Assembly (NCBI RefSeq): GCF_022132145.1
Contig: NZ_JAJISP010000006.1
Location: 124,001 to 188,000, forward strand
Reading direction: 5' to 3'
DNA from: Pseudomonas sp. MMS21 TM103
GTDB taxonomy: Bacteria; Pseudomonadota; Gammaproteobacteria; Pseudomonadales; Pseudomonadaceae
Length of the DNA: 64,000 bases
Both the position numbers and the translations under genes were made by a program. Below are positions 43,095 through 51,461 of the stretch, piece by piece. Under the pieces are notes generated by a model. That model did not search any database. It worked only from the letters and a program-made list of their open reading frames with translations, and had not been told where the DNA came from. The first letter of the stretch is position 1, and each line of letters opens with the position of its first letter.

Positions 43095-45554
43095 TTATAG
43101 GCGAATACGATCGCTCTTGGGGTCGTACATCGGTGCCAGCGACACCGTGGCTTCGACCAGCTGATCGTTGATCTCCACCTCGAAGAGCTTGCTGCGCAAC
43201 AGATCGGCAGTGATGCCCTCCTCCAGCTCGATCACACCTAGACCGACCGCAGCGCCAAGGGTGTGACCAAAAGCACCGGCACGCATGTAACCGCAATATT
43301 CGCCATCACAGCGGATCGGTTCCTGGCCATACAGCAGCGGCTCGGCGTCCTTGAGCAGGAACTGCACCAGGCGTTTCTTCAGCGGGCCGCTGGCCTTCTG
43401 CGCGACCAACACATCGCGACCGATGAAGTCTTCCTTGTTGAAGTCGACGACAAAACCCAGGCCGACTTCCAGCGGGGTATCGGTGTTGTCGATATCCACG
43501 CCAAAATCGCGGTAGCCCTTCTCCAGACGCAGGCTTTCCAGCGCCATCAGACCACCGTGCACCAGCGGAACGCCCTGGCCTTCGATGCCTTCCACCAAGG
43601 CGTCATACACGGTGTGGCTGTATTCGGTAGGGATGTACAGCTCGTAACCCAGCTCGCCCATGTAGGTGATACGCACCAGCAGGATGCGCGCATAACCCAG
43701 CTCGATCTCGCAACTGGCACGGAATGGCACAGCCTCGGTGGACAGGTCAGCGCCGCTGATGGCTTGCAGCAGCTCACGCGACTTTGGCCCCTGCAAACTC
43801 AGCAAGGTGTAGGCCGAAGTCACATCCGTCACCGTGCACTGCTCATCCTCGCCAGTGTGTTGACGCAACCAGCTGGGGGTAATGCGTTGCAGCACATCAC
43901 CGGTAATCAGCATGTACTCCTGCTCGCCCATACGGGTGATGGTCAGGTCGGAAATGATGCCGCCCTGGGTATTCAGCCACTGGGTATAGATGTTGCGCCC
44001 CAGCGGAATCGACACCGAGTTGGCGCAAACGCGATTGAGCACCTTCTCCGCATCGCGGCCCTGCACCATGAATTTACCCATAAAGGATTTGTCGAACAGC
44101 GCCACTGCTTCACGGGTGGCTTTGTGCTCGGCGGCAGCCAGGTGGAACCAGGGCTGCCGACCGAAACGGTATTCCACTGCCGGCATCTGCCCGTCCGGAG
44201 CAAACCAGTTGGGCATTTCCCAGCCACTGAGTGTGACGAAATAAGCACCACGGGCGGCATAGCGATCGTGCAAGGCCAGGCGCCGGGCGTTACGCGCACT
44301 CTTGTGCTTGAAGTTGGGCATCACGCCATGACTGAAGCCATAGCCCAAGACGTCCGGAATCCGCGCGGTGAGAAAGTTGCTGACCGATTCATGGCGTGCC
44401 GTGCGCGACAGCATCAGGCCGGTCATATCCTGAGAGGCATTGCCATGCACAATCTGCTCAGCCATCAACAGGCCCATGCCACCGGCCATCAGAATGCCCA
44501 GCGAGTTGAGGCCACTGGCCACATACAAACCGTCCACTTCCGGACTTTCGCCCATCAGGAAGCCGCCATCGGGGGTGAAGCTTTCCGGGCCGCAGAAGAA
44601 GGTCTTGATCCCTGCTTCATTCATTACCGGATAACGTTTGAAACCGGCCTCCAGGAATGGCGTCATGCGCTCCCAGTCCGGTGGCAGATTCAGCCAGCTG
44701 GCATCATCGGCAATGCCTTTGGGGCTCCAGGCCGCGCCGCAGGGCTCGAACAGGCCGAACAACAAGCCGCCGCTTTCTTCGCGCACATAGGTGTAGGTGG
44801 CAGGATCTTCAACCACCGGCATATCGGGGTGCGCGCCCTCAATCGTCTCGGTCAGCAAGTAATAATGCTCGGCGGCCTGCAGCGGCACCGAAACGCTGAT
44901 CTTCGCGCCCAGTTGCCGTGACCACATGCCGGCGGCCAGTATCACGACATCGGCACTGATATCACCCAGATTGGTTTGCACCCCGGTGATACGCTTGTTT
45001 CTCACCACGAAGTCGTTGACCTGCACTTTTTCGAAGATGCGCACGCCCTGCATGCGTGCGCCCTTGGCCAGCGACATGGTGACATCGACCGGATTGGCAC
45101 GACCGTCGGTAGGCGTATAGATCGCAGAAAGCACGCCAGTGTTTTCAATCAGCGGGAACAACTCCTTGACCTCTCGTGGGCCAACCTCGAATTTGTCCAC
45201 CCCCTGCGAACGGGCAAAATTCATCTCGCGGCGCTGAATTTCCCGGCGTGTTTCGGTTGTTGCCAGATGCAGGTGTCCGATGCGCTTAAAGCCGGTGGAA
45301 AGGCCGGTTTCAGCCTCAAGGCTCTCATACAGCTTGCGTGTGTACTGTTGCGCCCAAAGTAGGGTCTCACAGGAAATGCCCGCACCTGTGATCAACCCAG
45401 CTGCGTGCCAGGTTGTGCCTGAAGTCAGCTGGTCTCGCTCCAGCAGGACGATATCCGTCCAACCCAACTTGGCTAGGTGATAGGCAATGCTAGTGCCAAT
45501 AACCCCTCCCCCGACAATGACAGCACGCGCGTGCGAAGGTAATTCAGTGGTCAT
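43095..45554 (-). CDS. FAD-dependent amine dehydrogenase with GcvT domains (dimethylglycine/sarcosine dehydrogenase-like)
   Basis: About 819 residues. The N-terminal FAD domain has GGGVIG at 15-20, Glu39, and SGTTWHAAGL with His50 at the position that binds FAD covalently in dimethylglycine dehydrogenases. A DAO fold follows up to about 400. The C-terminal half is a GcvT-type folate-binding domain (LFDKSFMGKF, GYELYIPTEY, LRLEKGYRDFG). The reaction is probably N-demethylation with transfer of the methyl carbon to THF. Start is the ATG at 45554. It is divergent from an XRE-cupin regulator, and purU, which would handle formyl-THF, is truncated just downstream. The substrate is not certain. Confidence 0.9.
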   Translation of the reverse strand: MTTELPSHARAVIVGGGVIGTSIAYHLAKLGWTDIVLLERDQLTSGTTWHAAGLITGAGISCETLLWAQQYTRKLYESLEAETGLSTGFKRIGHLHLATTETRREIQRREMNFARSQGVDKFEVGPREVKELFPLIENTGVLSAIYTPTDGRANPVDVTMSLAKGARMQGVRIFEKVQVNDFVVRNKRITGVQTNLGDISADVVILAAGMWSRQLGAKISVSVPLQAAEHYYLLTETIEGAHPDMPVVEDPATYTYVREESGGLLFGLFEPCGAAWSPKGIADDASWLNLPPDWERMTPFLEAGFKRYPVMNEAGIKTFFCGPESFTPDGGFLMGESPEVDGLYVASGLNSLGILMAGGMGLLMAEQIVHGNASQDMTGLMLSRTARHESVSNFLTARIPDVLGYGFSHGVMPNFKHKSARNARRLALHDRYAARGAYFVTLSGWEMPNWFAPDGQMPAVEYRFGRQPWFHLAAAEHKATREAVALFDKSFMGKFMVQGRDAEKVLNRVCANSVSIPLGRNIYTQWLNTQGGIISDLTITRMGEQEYMLITGDVLQRITPSWLRQHTGEDEQCTVTDVTSAYTLLSLQGPKSRELLQAISGADLSTEAVPFRASCEIELGYARILLVRITYMGELGYELYIPTEYSHTVYDALVEGIEGQGVPLVHGGLMALESLRLEKGYRDFGVDIDNTDTPLEVGLGFVVDFNKEDFIGRDVLVAQKASGPLKKRLVQFLLKDAEPLLYGQEPIRCDGEYCGYMRAGAFGHTLGAAVGLGVIELEEGITADLLRSKLFEVEINDQLVEATVSLAPMYDPKSDRIRL

Positions 45555-45568
45555 GGCACCCCCAAACA

Positions 45569-45618
45569 ATGAACAAGTCAAACAATACGTTCATGAACAT
45601 TACGCCAATATAGTTCAT
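45569..45618. promoter_or_regulatory. Symmetric operator candidate between amine dehydrogenase and XRE-cupin gene
   Basis: A perfect palindrome GTTCATGAAC at 45589-45598 is flanked by ATGAAC at 45569-45574 and GTTCAT at 45613-45618. All share one centre (45593.5), so each outer half-site lies 24 bases from its matching inner one. The site is just upstream of the amine dehydrogenase start and about 85 bases before the regulator start. It fits binding by the regulator encoded at 45700, by inference. Confidence 0.65.
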
Positions 45619-45699
45619 GGGACAAGCACCCACAGGGCGCTTCAATAGACTTGAGCCCTACGCCATAATGGCCACCCCTCTGCGCCCAATGAGTTACGA

Positions 45700-46254
45700 A
45701 TGAGCACGCCTGACATTGACTCCATGAGCCTTGCCAAGAGCATCAGAGACCTGCGAACTCGGCAGAAAGTGACGGTCCGTCAACTTGCTGCGCGTATAGA
45801 TCGATCCATTGGCTTCATCTCCCAAATTGAGCGCGGCCTTTCACAACCCACAGTGGAAGACCTCCACTCCATCAGCCAAGCGCTGGGTGTTACCTACTCA
45901 TATTTCATCAGCCCGGCACAGCCACCTCAAAAGCAATGGGTTACAAGCCCAGAAGAAAGACGCACTCTCAGTTTCGCTCGTGGCGTCTCAGACCGCGTGA
46001 TTTCCCCAAACATTTCCAGTCAATTGATCATGCTAGAAACTGTGCTTGAACCTGGGGCAGACTTCGGCGATCGGCAGATTATCGAGAGCACAGAGCAAGG
46101 TGGCTATGTGCTGGAGGGAGAGTTGACACTCTGGATTGCGGATGAAGAGGTTGTAGTCTGTGCCGGAGAAGGCTTCCAAATCCCGAGCGGCATTCCCTGC
46201 CGTTGCGCCAATAGAAACAAAGGCTTCACCAGAGTGCTTTGGGTTTACAGCTGA
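45700..46254 (+). CDS. XRE-family regulator with C-terminal cupin sensor domain
   Basis: A 184-residue protein. The HTH_XRE domain lies at about 12-66, with SIGFISQIERGLSQPTVEDL as recognition-helix region. A cupin_2 domain at about 100-180 carries GGYVLEGELTLWIADEEVVV and GEGFQIPSG. Regulators of this type sense small ligands through the cupin and often control adjacent amine or polyamine catabolic genes. It is divergent from the amine dehydrogenase gene and is likely its regulator and perhaps autoregulated. The ligand is unknown. Confidence 0.92.
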   Translation: MSTPDIDSMSLAKSIRDLRTRQKVTVRQLAARIDRSIGFISQIERGLSQPTVEDLHSISQALGVTYSYFISPAQPPQKQWVTSPEERRTLSFARGVSDRVISPNISSQLIMLETVLEPGADFGDRQIIESTEQGGYVLEGELTLWIADEEVVVCAGEGFQIPSGIPCRCANRNKGFTRVLWVYS

Positions 46255-46393
46255 GAAAAAGCCAAATCGTACCCACTGCGCATAATCGTCGTCAGCCTGA
46301 ACCGCGTTGCTCGCCTGATGGCAGCAGAGCTTCACCCTGCCTCTGGCGATCCGCTTCAGCCGCTAAGCGTTGGCCTTTTCGAGGCTGGTGAAT

Positions 46394-46723
46394 TCAGTCG
46401 ATGCCCTTGTGGCTGCCCGGCATGCCCTGACTGTTTCGCTGGCGCTGCTGCTCCAGCAGCGGCAACTGACCATCGGCTGGAGCCAGGGAACCGCCAGATG
46501 GATTGGCCTTGTAGCCCGTTCCGTCGTTGAGCAAGGGTGGATTATTCGGCGCCGGAGTCGGCAGGTTGCGTGGCAGCGACCGGATGAAGGGTTGCGGCGT
46601 GGCGGTGCCGGGTGAGCCGGCAGGTCGCTCACGGGGCGTCGACGCTGGATAGTCCCGCGCCTGGATCACGCTGCCGCACAGCACCGTCAGACTCAGCAGT
46701 AGCGCACTCGCCACTCGCATCAT
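46394..46723 (-). CDS. Small secreted Pro-rich protein
   Basis: A 109-residue frame with a clear signal peptide (RVASALLLSLTVLCGSVIQA) and a Pro/Asn-rich mature part (LPRNLPTPAPNNPPLL) without recognisable domains. A strong AGAGGTG ribosome site precedes the ATG pair at 46723/46720. Probably periplasmic or surface-exposed. Convergent with the regulator gene and divergent from the HNH gene. Function unknown. Confidence 0.65.
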   Translation of the reverse strand: MMRVASALLLSLTVLCGSVIQARDYPASTPRERPAGSPGTATPQPFIRSLPRNLPTPAPNNPPLLNDGTGYKANPSGGSLAPADGQLPLLEQQRQRNSQGMPGSHKGID

Positions 46724-46852
46724 TCACCTCTATTTTGCAAGACTCCTGGGCATTGGGCTGTGCGCAGTGCCGATTAGTGCCCACCCGCCTGTTTTCGCCG
46801 ACCATCGGCAGGGCTACACTGTCGGCATTAGTAGTTAGCCACGAGAGCAGTC

Positions 46853-47227
46853 ATGAGCACGGACAAATCACCCTCGCCTACCGCCAAGCTCGACCGCATC
46901 CTCGCCGATGCCCAGCGCAGTCGCGAAGAAGGCTACCGGGATAAAGCCCTGAAGATGTACCCGCATGTCTGCGGTCGTTGTGCCCGGGAGTTTTCCGGCA
47001 AGCGCCTGAGCGAACTGACCGTGCACCACCGCGATCACAATCACGACAACAACCCACAAGACGGTTCCAACTGGGAGTTGCTGTGCCTGTATTGTCACGA
47101 TAACGAGCATGCGCGCTACACCGACCAGCAGTACTTCAGCGAAGGCTCGACGTCCAGCCCGCAGGGGCCAAAATCGACCCACAAGGCCTTTGCCGACCTG
47201 GCCGCCCTGCTGAAGAGCAAAGACTGA
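46853..47227 (+). CDS. yajD: HNH nuclease-type protein (YajD family)
   Basis: A 124-residue protein. An HNH motif of the YajD type is visible, with CGRCAREF and LCLYCHDNEHAR giving two Cys pairs for zinc, and TVHHRDHNHDNNPQDGSNWE carrying the His and Asn residues. Members are small stand-alone proteins of unknown biological role. The sequence is intact and of usual length. Confidence 0.88.
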   Translation: MSTDKSPSPTAKLDRILADAQRSREEGYRDKALKMYPHVCGRCAREFSGKRLSELTVHHRDHNHDNNPQDGSNWELLCLYCHDNEHARYTDQQYFSEGSTSSPQGPKSTHKAFADLAALLKSKD

Positions 47228-47597
47228 GCGATTGGGACAAAACTCCCGTCTACTGCGGCCGCCTCCAAACGCCCGCTGCTCCTAATACCTCGAGCGATCC
47301 GCCATCCGTAGGGTGTTACTCGCCGCAGGCAGTGCACCATTGGTTGTTCGGCGCGGCACAAAAGCTGGCGGGCTGTCGCTGCGCTCCGAGGCCGCCCTAC
47401 CTCCGAACGGATCGCCGCCCGAGCCGCCCTATGCGCAGGCAGCGCCGCGTGGTTCATCGGCGCGGCACAGATCCGGCGGGCGCTCAGCCAATCGATGCCG
47501 TAATCCCATCAGCCCCAGCATGCAGCTTCATCCGATTGCCCTGGCAGCAATGCCGTCAGGCCTTATACTGCCGCCTTTTGCGTAAAGGCCCTGCTTC
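47228..47597. repeat. Gap with a second-family repeat (about 47325-47405)
   Basis: Contains GGCAGTGCACCATTGGTTG, TTCGGCGCGGCACAAAAGC, TGGCGGGCTGTCGCTGCGC and TCCGAGGCCGCCC, homologous to 32858-32955. A partial further copy follows (about 47410-47490, GATCGCCGCCCGAGCCGCCC). No gene detected. The region should include the promoter of the methyltransferase gene. Confidence 0.65.
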
Positions 47598-48065
47598 GTG
47601 GCGAACAAACGATACAGCTGCATTGGTTTATTCAACCCGAAATCCCCGGAGAACGTCGGCGCGGTGATGCGCGCCGCCGGTTGCTATGGCGCGGCCTCGG
47701 TGTTCTACACCGGCACGCGCTATGAGCATGCCCGCGACTTCGTCACCGACACCAAGAAAGTCTTCCAGGATATTCCGCTGATCGGCATCGATGATCTGCA
47801 GAAGATCATCCCGCTGGGCTGCACGCCGGTCGCGGTGGAATTGGTCGAAGGCGCGCGGCCGCTGCCGCAGTACACCCACCCGGACCGGGCGATCTATATC
47901 TTCGGCCCGGAAGACGGCTCGCTGAACAAGGAAATACGCGCCTGGTGCGAGGATGTGATCTACATCCCCACCCAGGGCTGCATGAACCTCGCCGCCACGG
48001 TCAATGTGGTGCTCTACGACCGCATGGCCAAGGGCAATAACACCAAATCCGGCCCCAAGTTCTAG
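47598..48065 (+). CDS. TrmH/SpoU-family RNA methyltransferase
   Basis: A 155-residue SPOUT methyltransferase with the three family motifs: NPKSPENVGAVMRAAGCYG near the N-terminus, AIYIFGPEDGSL at about 97-108 and CMNLAATVNVVLYDRM near 130-145. It should methylate the 2'-O of a tRNA or rRNA ribose using SAM. It is short, without an extra RNA-binding domain, so it resembles TrmL-like proteins, but the target cannot be assigned. ATG start at 47598. Confidence 0.88.
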   Translation: MANKRYSCIGLFNPKSPENVGAVMRAAGCYGAASVFYTGTRYEHARDFVTDTKKVFQDIPLIGIDDLQKIIPLGCTPVAVELVEGARPLPQYTHPDRAIYIFGPEDGSLNKEIRAWCEDVIYIPTQGCMNLAATVNVVLYDRMAKGNNTKSGPKF

Positions 48066-48121
48066 ACGCCCCGACCGAAGCCGGGCGCGCGAACGGCAGA
48101 TAAGCCCGAGCGGCGCAGAGG

Positions 48122-49351
48122 CTACTTCAGCAGTTTGCTGTCGAGTACCTTGGACGCCCCGCCCATCACGTTCTCGCTGATCTCGATAAACTCCTTGGTA
48201 GTGACCTTGTCCAGGCGCATCAGACCACGGGTTACATCGTCCAGCGAGCGTGGCTCGGTACTGCCCTTGGTCTTTTGACGGATTTCCCGATCCAGTTCCT
48301 GCAGCAACAGTACCGCACGCGCAGTCACTGGACCGCTGGCACTGCTGCCACGCAGGCTCTTCACCGGCTTGCTCCAGTCAACCATCTGCTCGCGGACTTT
48401 CTGGTAGCGCTCCTCACTCAAGCCACCCGCACGGCGAACCAGCTCGATGGCGTAGTACTCGGCAAGCCCCTCGGTGACCCAGTCGCTACGGTCGCGCGAC
48501 TGAATGCGGCTGAACACGTGCACCAGTTCATGCACGAGCGAACTGGTGCCGTTTTCACTGACCAGTGGACGATCGGCATGCATGTAATAGGAATTGGTCG
48601 CCGACAGGCCGCCACGCCACATCGGGTCGCCAGCCCCCACGATCAGTAGCTTGGCCGGGTCACGCGGGAACACCGCCTGGGCTTCCTTCCAGACGAAGGT
48701 CAACAGGGTCAGAATGTCCATGCGGCGCATGCCCTCGCCAATCGGCGCGGCGATGGTCACATCGGTTTCACCAAGCTTGTCACGGCGTGTCCCGATCTTG
48801 CCGGCGATGATCCAACCGGTCGGACGATCGAACTTGCGATGCGGGTTGTCGATGCGGAACTTGTTCTTGCCGATCCGCGGCCAGCCGGTCTCGACGCCGC
48901 GCCAGCCCTTGGGCAGCTCGAACTGCAGGCGCGCGACCAGTTCGGTCTTGTTCTGCTGACGCAACTGGGCGCTGGGCACCAGGTCGTCGCCGCGCAGCAA
49001 GGCCCAGTCTTCGGTCATGCGCGCATCGAAATCGGCATCTCCCCGCGGCTGACTGATGCGTACCCGGTAGGTCAGCTTTGCCACACCTTTGCCTGGCTGC
49101 CAGACCCCACGTTCGGGGCTTTCCTGGCTCCACTCGCCGTCGGCACTGAAGTCGCTGTAGTTACCCTTGTCACCCAGATTGAACGACAGGCTGCGCACAC
49201 GCTCGCCCTTGCCCAGGGTCAGGCTGACTTCGGCCTGATCGCTCTCGGGCAGAAATCGCACGAGGTAATCCAGGTCGACCTTCTGCGCCGCCCAGAGCGG
49301 CGTGCATAGGCTCAACAGCAAGGCGGACAACAAGCTACGGCGAATCATCAT
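48122..49351 (-). CDS. Secreted M1/M61-like zinc metallopeptidase
   Basis: About 409 residues. The signal peptide is MMIRRSLLSALLLSLCTPLW then AA. An N-terminal beta-sandwich-like region follows, and then a gluzincin motif HELVH (about 272-276) with the third ligand Glu about 20 residues on in WVTEGLAEYY. The VGAGDPMWRGGLSATNSYYM stretch precedes it. Probably a periplasmic or outer-membrane-associated peptidase. I start at the ATG pair at 49351, ten bases after AGGA; a longer frame exists to 49417. Substrate unknown. Confidence 0.82.
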   Translation of the reverse strand: MMIRRSLLSALLLSLCTPLWAAQKVDLDYLVRFLPESDQAEVSLTLGKGERVRSLSFNLGDKGNYSDFSADGEWSQESPERGVWQPGKGVAKLTYRVRISQPRGDADFDARMTEDWALLRGDDLVPSAQLRQQNKTELVARLQFELPKGWRGVETGWPRIGKNKFRIDNPHRKFDRPTGWIIAGKIGTRRDKLGETDVTIAAPIGEGMRRMDILTLLTFVWKEAQAVFPRDPAKLLIVGAGDPMWRGGLSATNSYYMHADRPLVSENGTSSLVHELVHVFSRIQSRDRSDWVTEGLAEYYAIELVRRAGGLSEERYQKVREQMVDWSKPVKSLRGSSASGPVTARAVLLLQELDREIRQKTKGSTEPRSLDDVTRGLMRLDKVTTKEFIEISENVMGGASKVLDSKLLK

Positions 49352-49457
49352 GATGGGCATTTCCTGGCGGGACGGGTCTGTGCACTGGGTAGACCGGATA
49401 TGGGCCGGGCAATTCAATGCCAGCTGATCGTTATAGCTGGTTAAACCGCACCCTGCC

Positions 49458-49907
49458 TCAGCCGGCGCGGAAAATCAGGTGCTCTTCCCAATCATCCTCG
49501 GCAACGCTGTTTTCGCTGAGCATGCGCCCGGACTGGGAAATGCGCTGCTGATGCACCTGCTCAGGATCGCCGCAGACCAGGTGATGCCAGAGCAGCAGGT
49601 CCTTGCCCTCGCTGACCAGGCGATAGGCGCAGGTCGGCGGCAGCCACTGGAACTGGTCGGCCTGGGCCGGGGTGAGTTGGATGCAATCGGGCACGGTCTT
49701 TCGACGATTGCTGTAGTCCGTGCAGCGGCAGCTCTTCAGGTCAAGCAGCTTGCAGGCGATGCGCGTGTAATAGACGCTGCCGTCATCGTCATCCTCGAGT
49801 TTTTGCAGGCAGCACAGGCCGCAGCCATCGCACAGCGATTCCCACTCGTCCTGATTGAGTTGCTCGAGGGTTTTGCGTTTCCAGAAGGGTTCGACTTTGG
49901 CGGCCAT
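49458..49907 (-). CDS. ycgN: YcgN/YkgJ-family cysteine-cluster protein (UPF0260)
   Basis: A 149-residue protein with the Cys cluster CDGCGLCCLQK, RIACKLLDLKSCRCTDY and VPDC, expected to bind a metal or Fe-S cluster. FWKRKTLEQLNQDEWESLC at the start and LLLWHHLVCGDPEQVHQ near the end are typical of the family. Function not known. It sits in a recognisable Pseudomonas block together with hydroxyacid dehydrogenase, ycgL and rnd. Confidence 0.92.
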   Translation of the reverse strand: MAAKVEPFWKRKTLEQLNQDEWESLCDGCGLCCLQKLEDDDDGSVYYTRIACKLLDLKSCRCTDYSNRRKTVPDCIQLTPAQADQFQWLPPTCAYRLVSEGKDLLLWHHLVCGDPEQVHQQRISQSGRMLSENSVAEDDWEEHLIFRAG

Positions 49908-49994
49908 GGCGAGGGTACGGTGTCTGGCGAAAAGGCCGGCAGTCTAGCGCGCGCCTCGCAAGTGGCCAAGGCCGGCGGGCCGAAAGGCAGGCAA

Positions 49995-50160
49995 ACCACC
50001 GTCTGCTGGAGGCGCGGCCACGCGGCAAGACTGAGCGCAATCCCATAGCGGACGTTATCCGCTATCGCCGTGGGGCGCATGCCCCCAATGGCTGTGGCAA
50101 ATGCCGCAAGCCCGAAGGGAACGGGCGCGGCCCGTCTACAGGGACAGTTTGCTGCTGTTG
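49995..50160. repeat. REP unit with composite hairpin module
   Basis: Holds CTGGAGGCGCGGCCACGCGG, AGCGGACGTTATCCGCT (about 50048-50064), then the composite module variant CCCCCAATGGCTGTGG and AAGCCCGAAGGGAACGGGC (to about 50126), and CCCGTCTACAGGGA. The second hairpin stem GCCCG/CGGGC is kept, although the loop differs from the copies at 33400-33700. Confidence 0.75.
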
Positions 50161-50229
50161 AAGGATGGCCGGCCCGGCGCGCGGCCTGTGGCGACGGGGG
50201 AATTCCGCGGCGGATACCATACGCAGGGC

Positions 50230-51162
50230 TCAATAACCGCGAGCAAAATCCACGGCGCCGCGCAGTTCGCCACCGGCTTGGTAACGCTGCAGATTGTCGA
50301 TGAACAATTGCACCAGTAGCCGTGGCTCGGTGGGTGCGGAGCTGTGCCCGGTGAGAAGCAGCCGCGGCGCGGTCCAGAACGGATGCCCAGCGGGCAGCGG
50401 TTCCTGGCGGCAGACGTCGATCACCGCCCCGGCCAATTGGCCCTGCTGCAGTGCCGCGACCAGGTCGGCATCGACCACTGCCACGCCACGCCCGGCGTTG
50501 ATCAGCAGCGCGCCGGGCTTGAGCCGGACAAACAGCGCGGCGTCGTAGATATCGCGGGTAGCCGGGGTGTCCGGCAACAGGTTGATCAAGTAATCGGCCT
50601 GGCTGGCCAGGCGTGGCAACTGATCGAGCCCGGCTACCTCGACAAAAGGCGTGAGGACGCGCGCACGACTGGCCACCCCGTACAGCTCGATGCCGAATGG
50701 GGCGAGAAAGCGTGCCACGCTCTGGCCGATATCGCCGCTGCCGACGATCAGCGCACGGCGTCCAGCCAGGCTCTGCGGCAGGCGGCTGTCCCAATGCTGC
50801 TCGACCTGGGCGGCCAGGCGGGCAAATAGCTGACGCTCGTGGGCCAGCAGGTGACAGAGCACGTACTCGGCCATCACCTGGCCGAAGATGCCAACCGCAC
50901 GACTCAACTGATAGTTGTGCGGCAGATCGGCGGCCAGCAACGGCGTGATGCCGGCCCAGGTCGATTGCAGCCACTGTGGCTGGTGCCCCTGACGCAGCAA
51001 GGCGGCGAGCAGATCCGGCTGACCGAGCCAGAGCGGACAACTGCCGGCCCAGCGTGCCAGTTCGAGCGGGTCGGCACTGCCAAATAGCTCGAGTTCGGGC
51101 GCCACCTGCTGCAGTAACTTGGCATAGCGGGCATGGGCGATTTCGCCGATCAGGACGCGCAT
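50230..51162 (-). CDS. D-2-hydroxyacid dehydrogenase (GhrA/glyoxylate-reductase-like)
   Basis: About 310 residues. The NAD(P) fold has VGSGDIGQSVARFL, and the catalytic Arg lies in LINAGRG, Glu in VCRQEPLP and His in TGHSSAPT. It reduces a 2-ketoacid such as glyoxylate or hydroxypyruvate; exact substrate is uncertain. The ATG at 51162 (MRVLIGEIAH) is preferred over one three codons earlier that overlaps ycgL. Confidence 0.88.
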   Translation of the reverse strand: MRVLIGEIAHARYAKLLQQVAPELELFGSADPLELARWAGSCPLWLGQPDLLAALLRQGHQPQWLQSTWAGITPLLAADLPHNYQLSRAVGIFGQVMAEYVLCHLLAHERQLFARLAAQVEQHWDSRLPQSLAGRRALIVGSGDIGQSVARFLAPFGIELYGVASRARVLTPFVEVAGLDQLPRLASQADYLINLLPDTPATRDIYDAALFVRLKPGALLINAGRGVAVVDADLVAALQQGQLAGAVIDVCRQEPLPAGHPFWTAPRLLLTGHSSAPTEPRLLVQLFIDNLQRYQAGGELRGAVDFARGY

Positions 51163-51167
51163 GGCGG

Positions 51168-51461
51168 TCAAATCGGGTCGTTGCGACGCAGCAATTCGTC
51201 CGGCAGATGCTCGATGTATTCATCTTCCGGCGGCGGCATCTGCAGGTGGTAGCCCTGCTTCTCTAGGTTTTCCAACACGGCGTGAATGTCCTCGCGGGCC
51301 AGCTTACGCTCCGGCGTGAGCACCATGCTGAAAGCCAGGGTTGGCGGACCGAACGCCGCCAGCAGGCTTTCCGGCACCCGCTCAAGCTCATCGCTTTTCA
51401 GCACGTAGAGGTACATCTCGTTTTTGCGCGGGCTTTTGTAGATCGAACAGATGCGTTTCAC
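51168..51461 (-). CDS. ycgL: YcgL domain protein
   Basis: A 97-residue protein of the YcgL family: KRICSIYKSPRKNEMYLYV, a central GPPTLAFSMVLTPERKLA and a QGYHLQMPPPEDEYIE stretch. Small, soluble, of unknown function. It overlaps the rnd stop by 4 bases (ATGA), the rnd-ycgL coupling seen in many gammaproteobacteria. Confidence 0.92.
   Translation of the reverse strand: MKRICSIYKSPRKNEMYLYVLKSDELERVPESLLAAFGPPTLAFSMVLTPERKLAREDIHAVLENLEKQGYHLQMPPPEDEYIEHLPDELLRRNDPI

Noticed and set aside
43263..44921. 552-codon plus-strand frame opposite the amine dehydrogenase
   Set aside because: Antisense shadow; the opposite strand has a covalent-FAD motif and GcvT domains and a good start.
46853..47227. 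HNH protein as part of a homing endonuclease or defence system
   Set aside because: It is a small stand-alone YajD-type protein in housekeeping context with no partner genes of such systems nearby.
49736..51223. 495-codon minus-strand frame across ycgN and the hydroxyacid dehydrogenase
   Set aside because: It spans two real genes and a REP unit in a different frame; composition is shadow-like.
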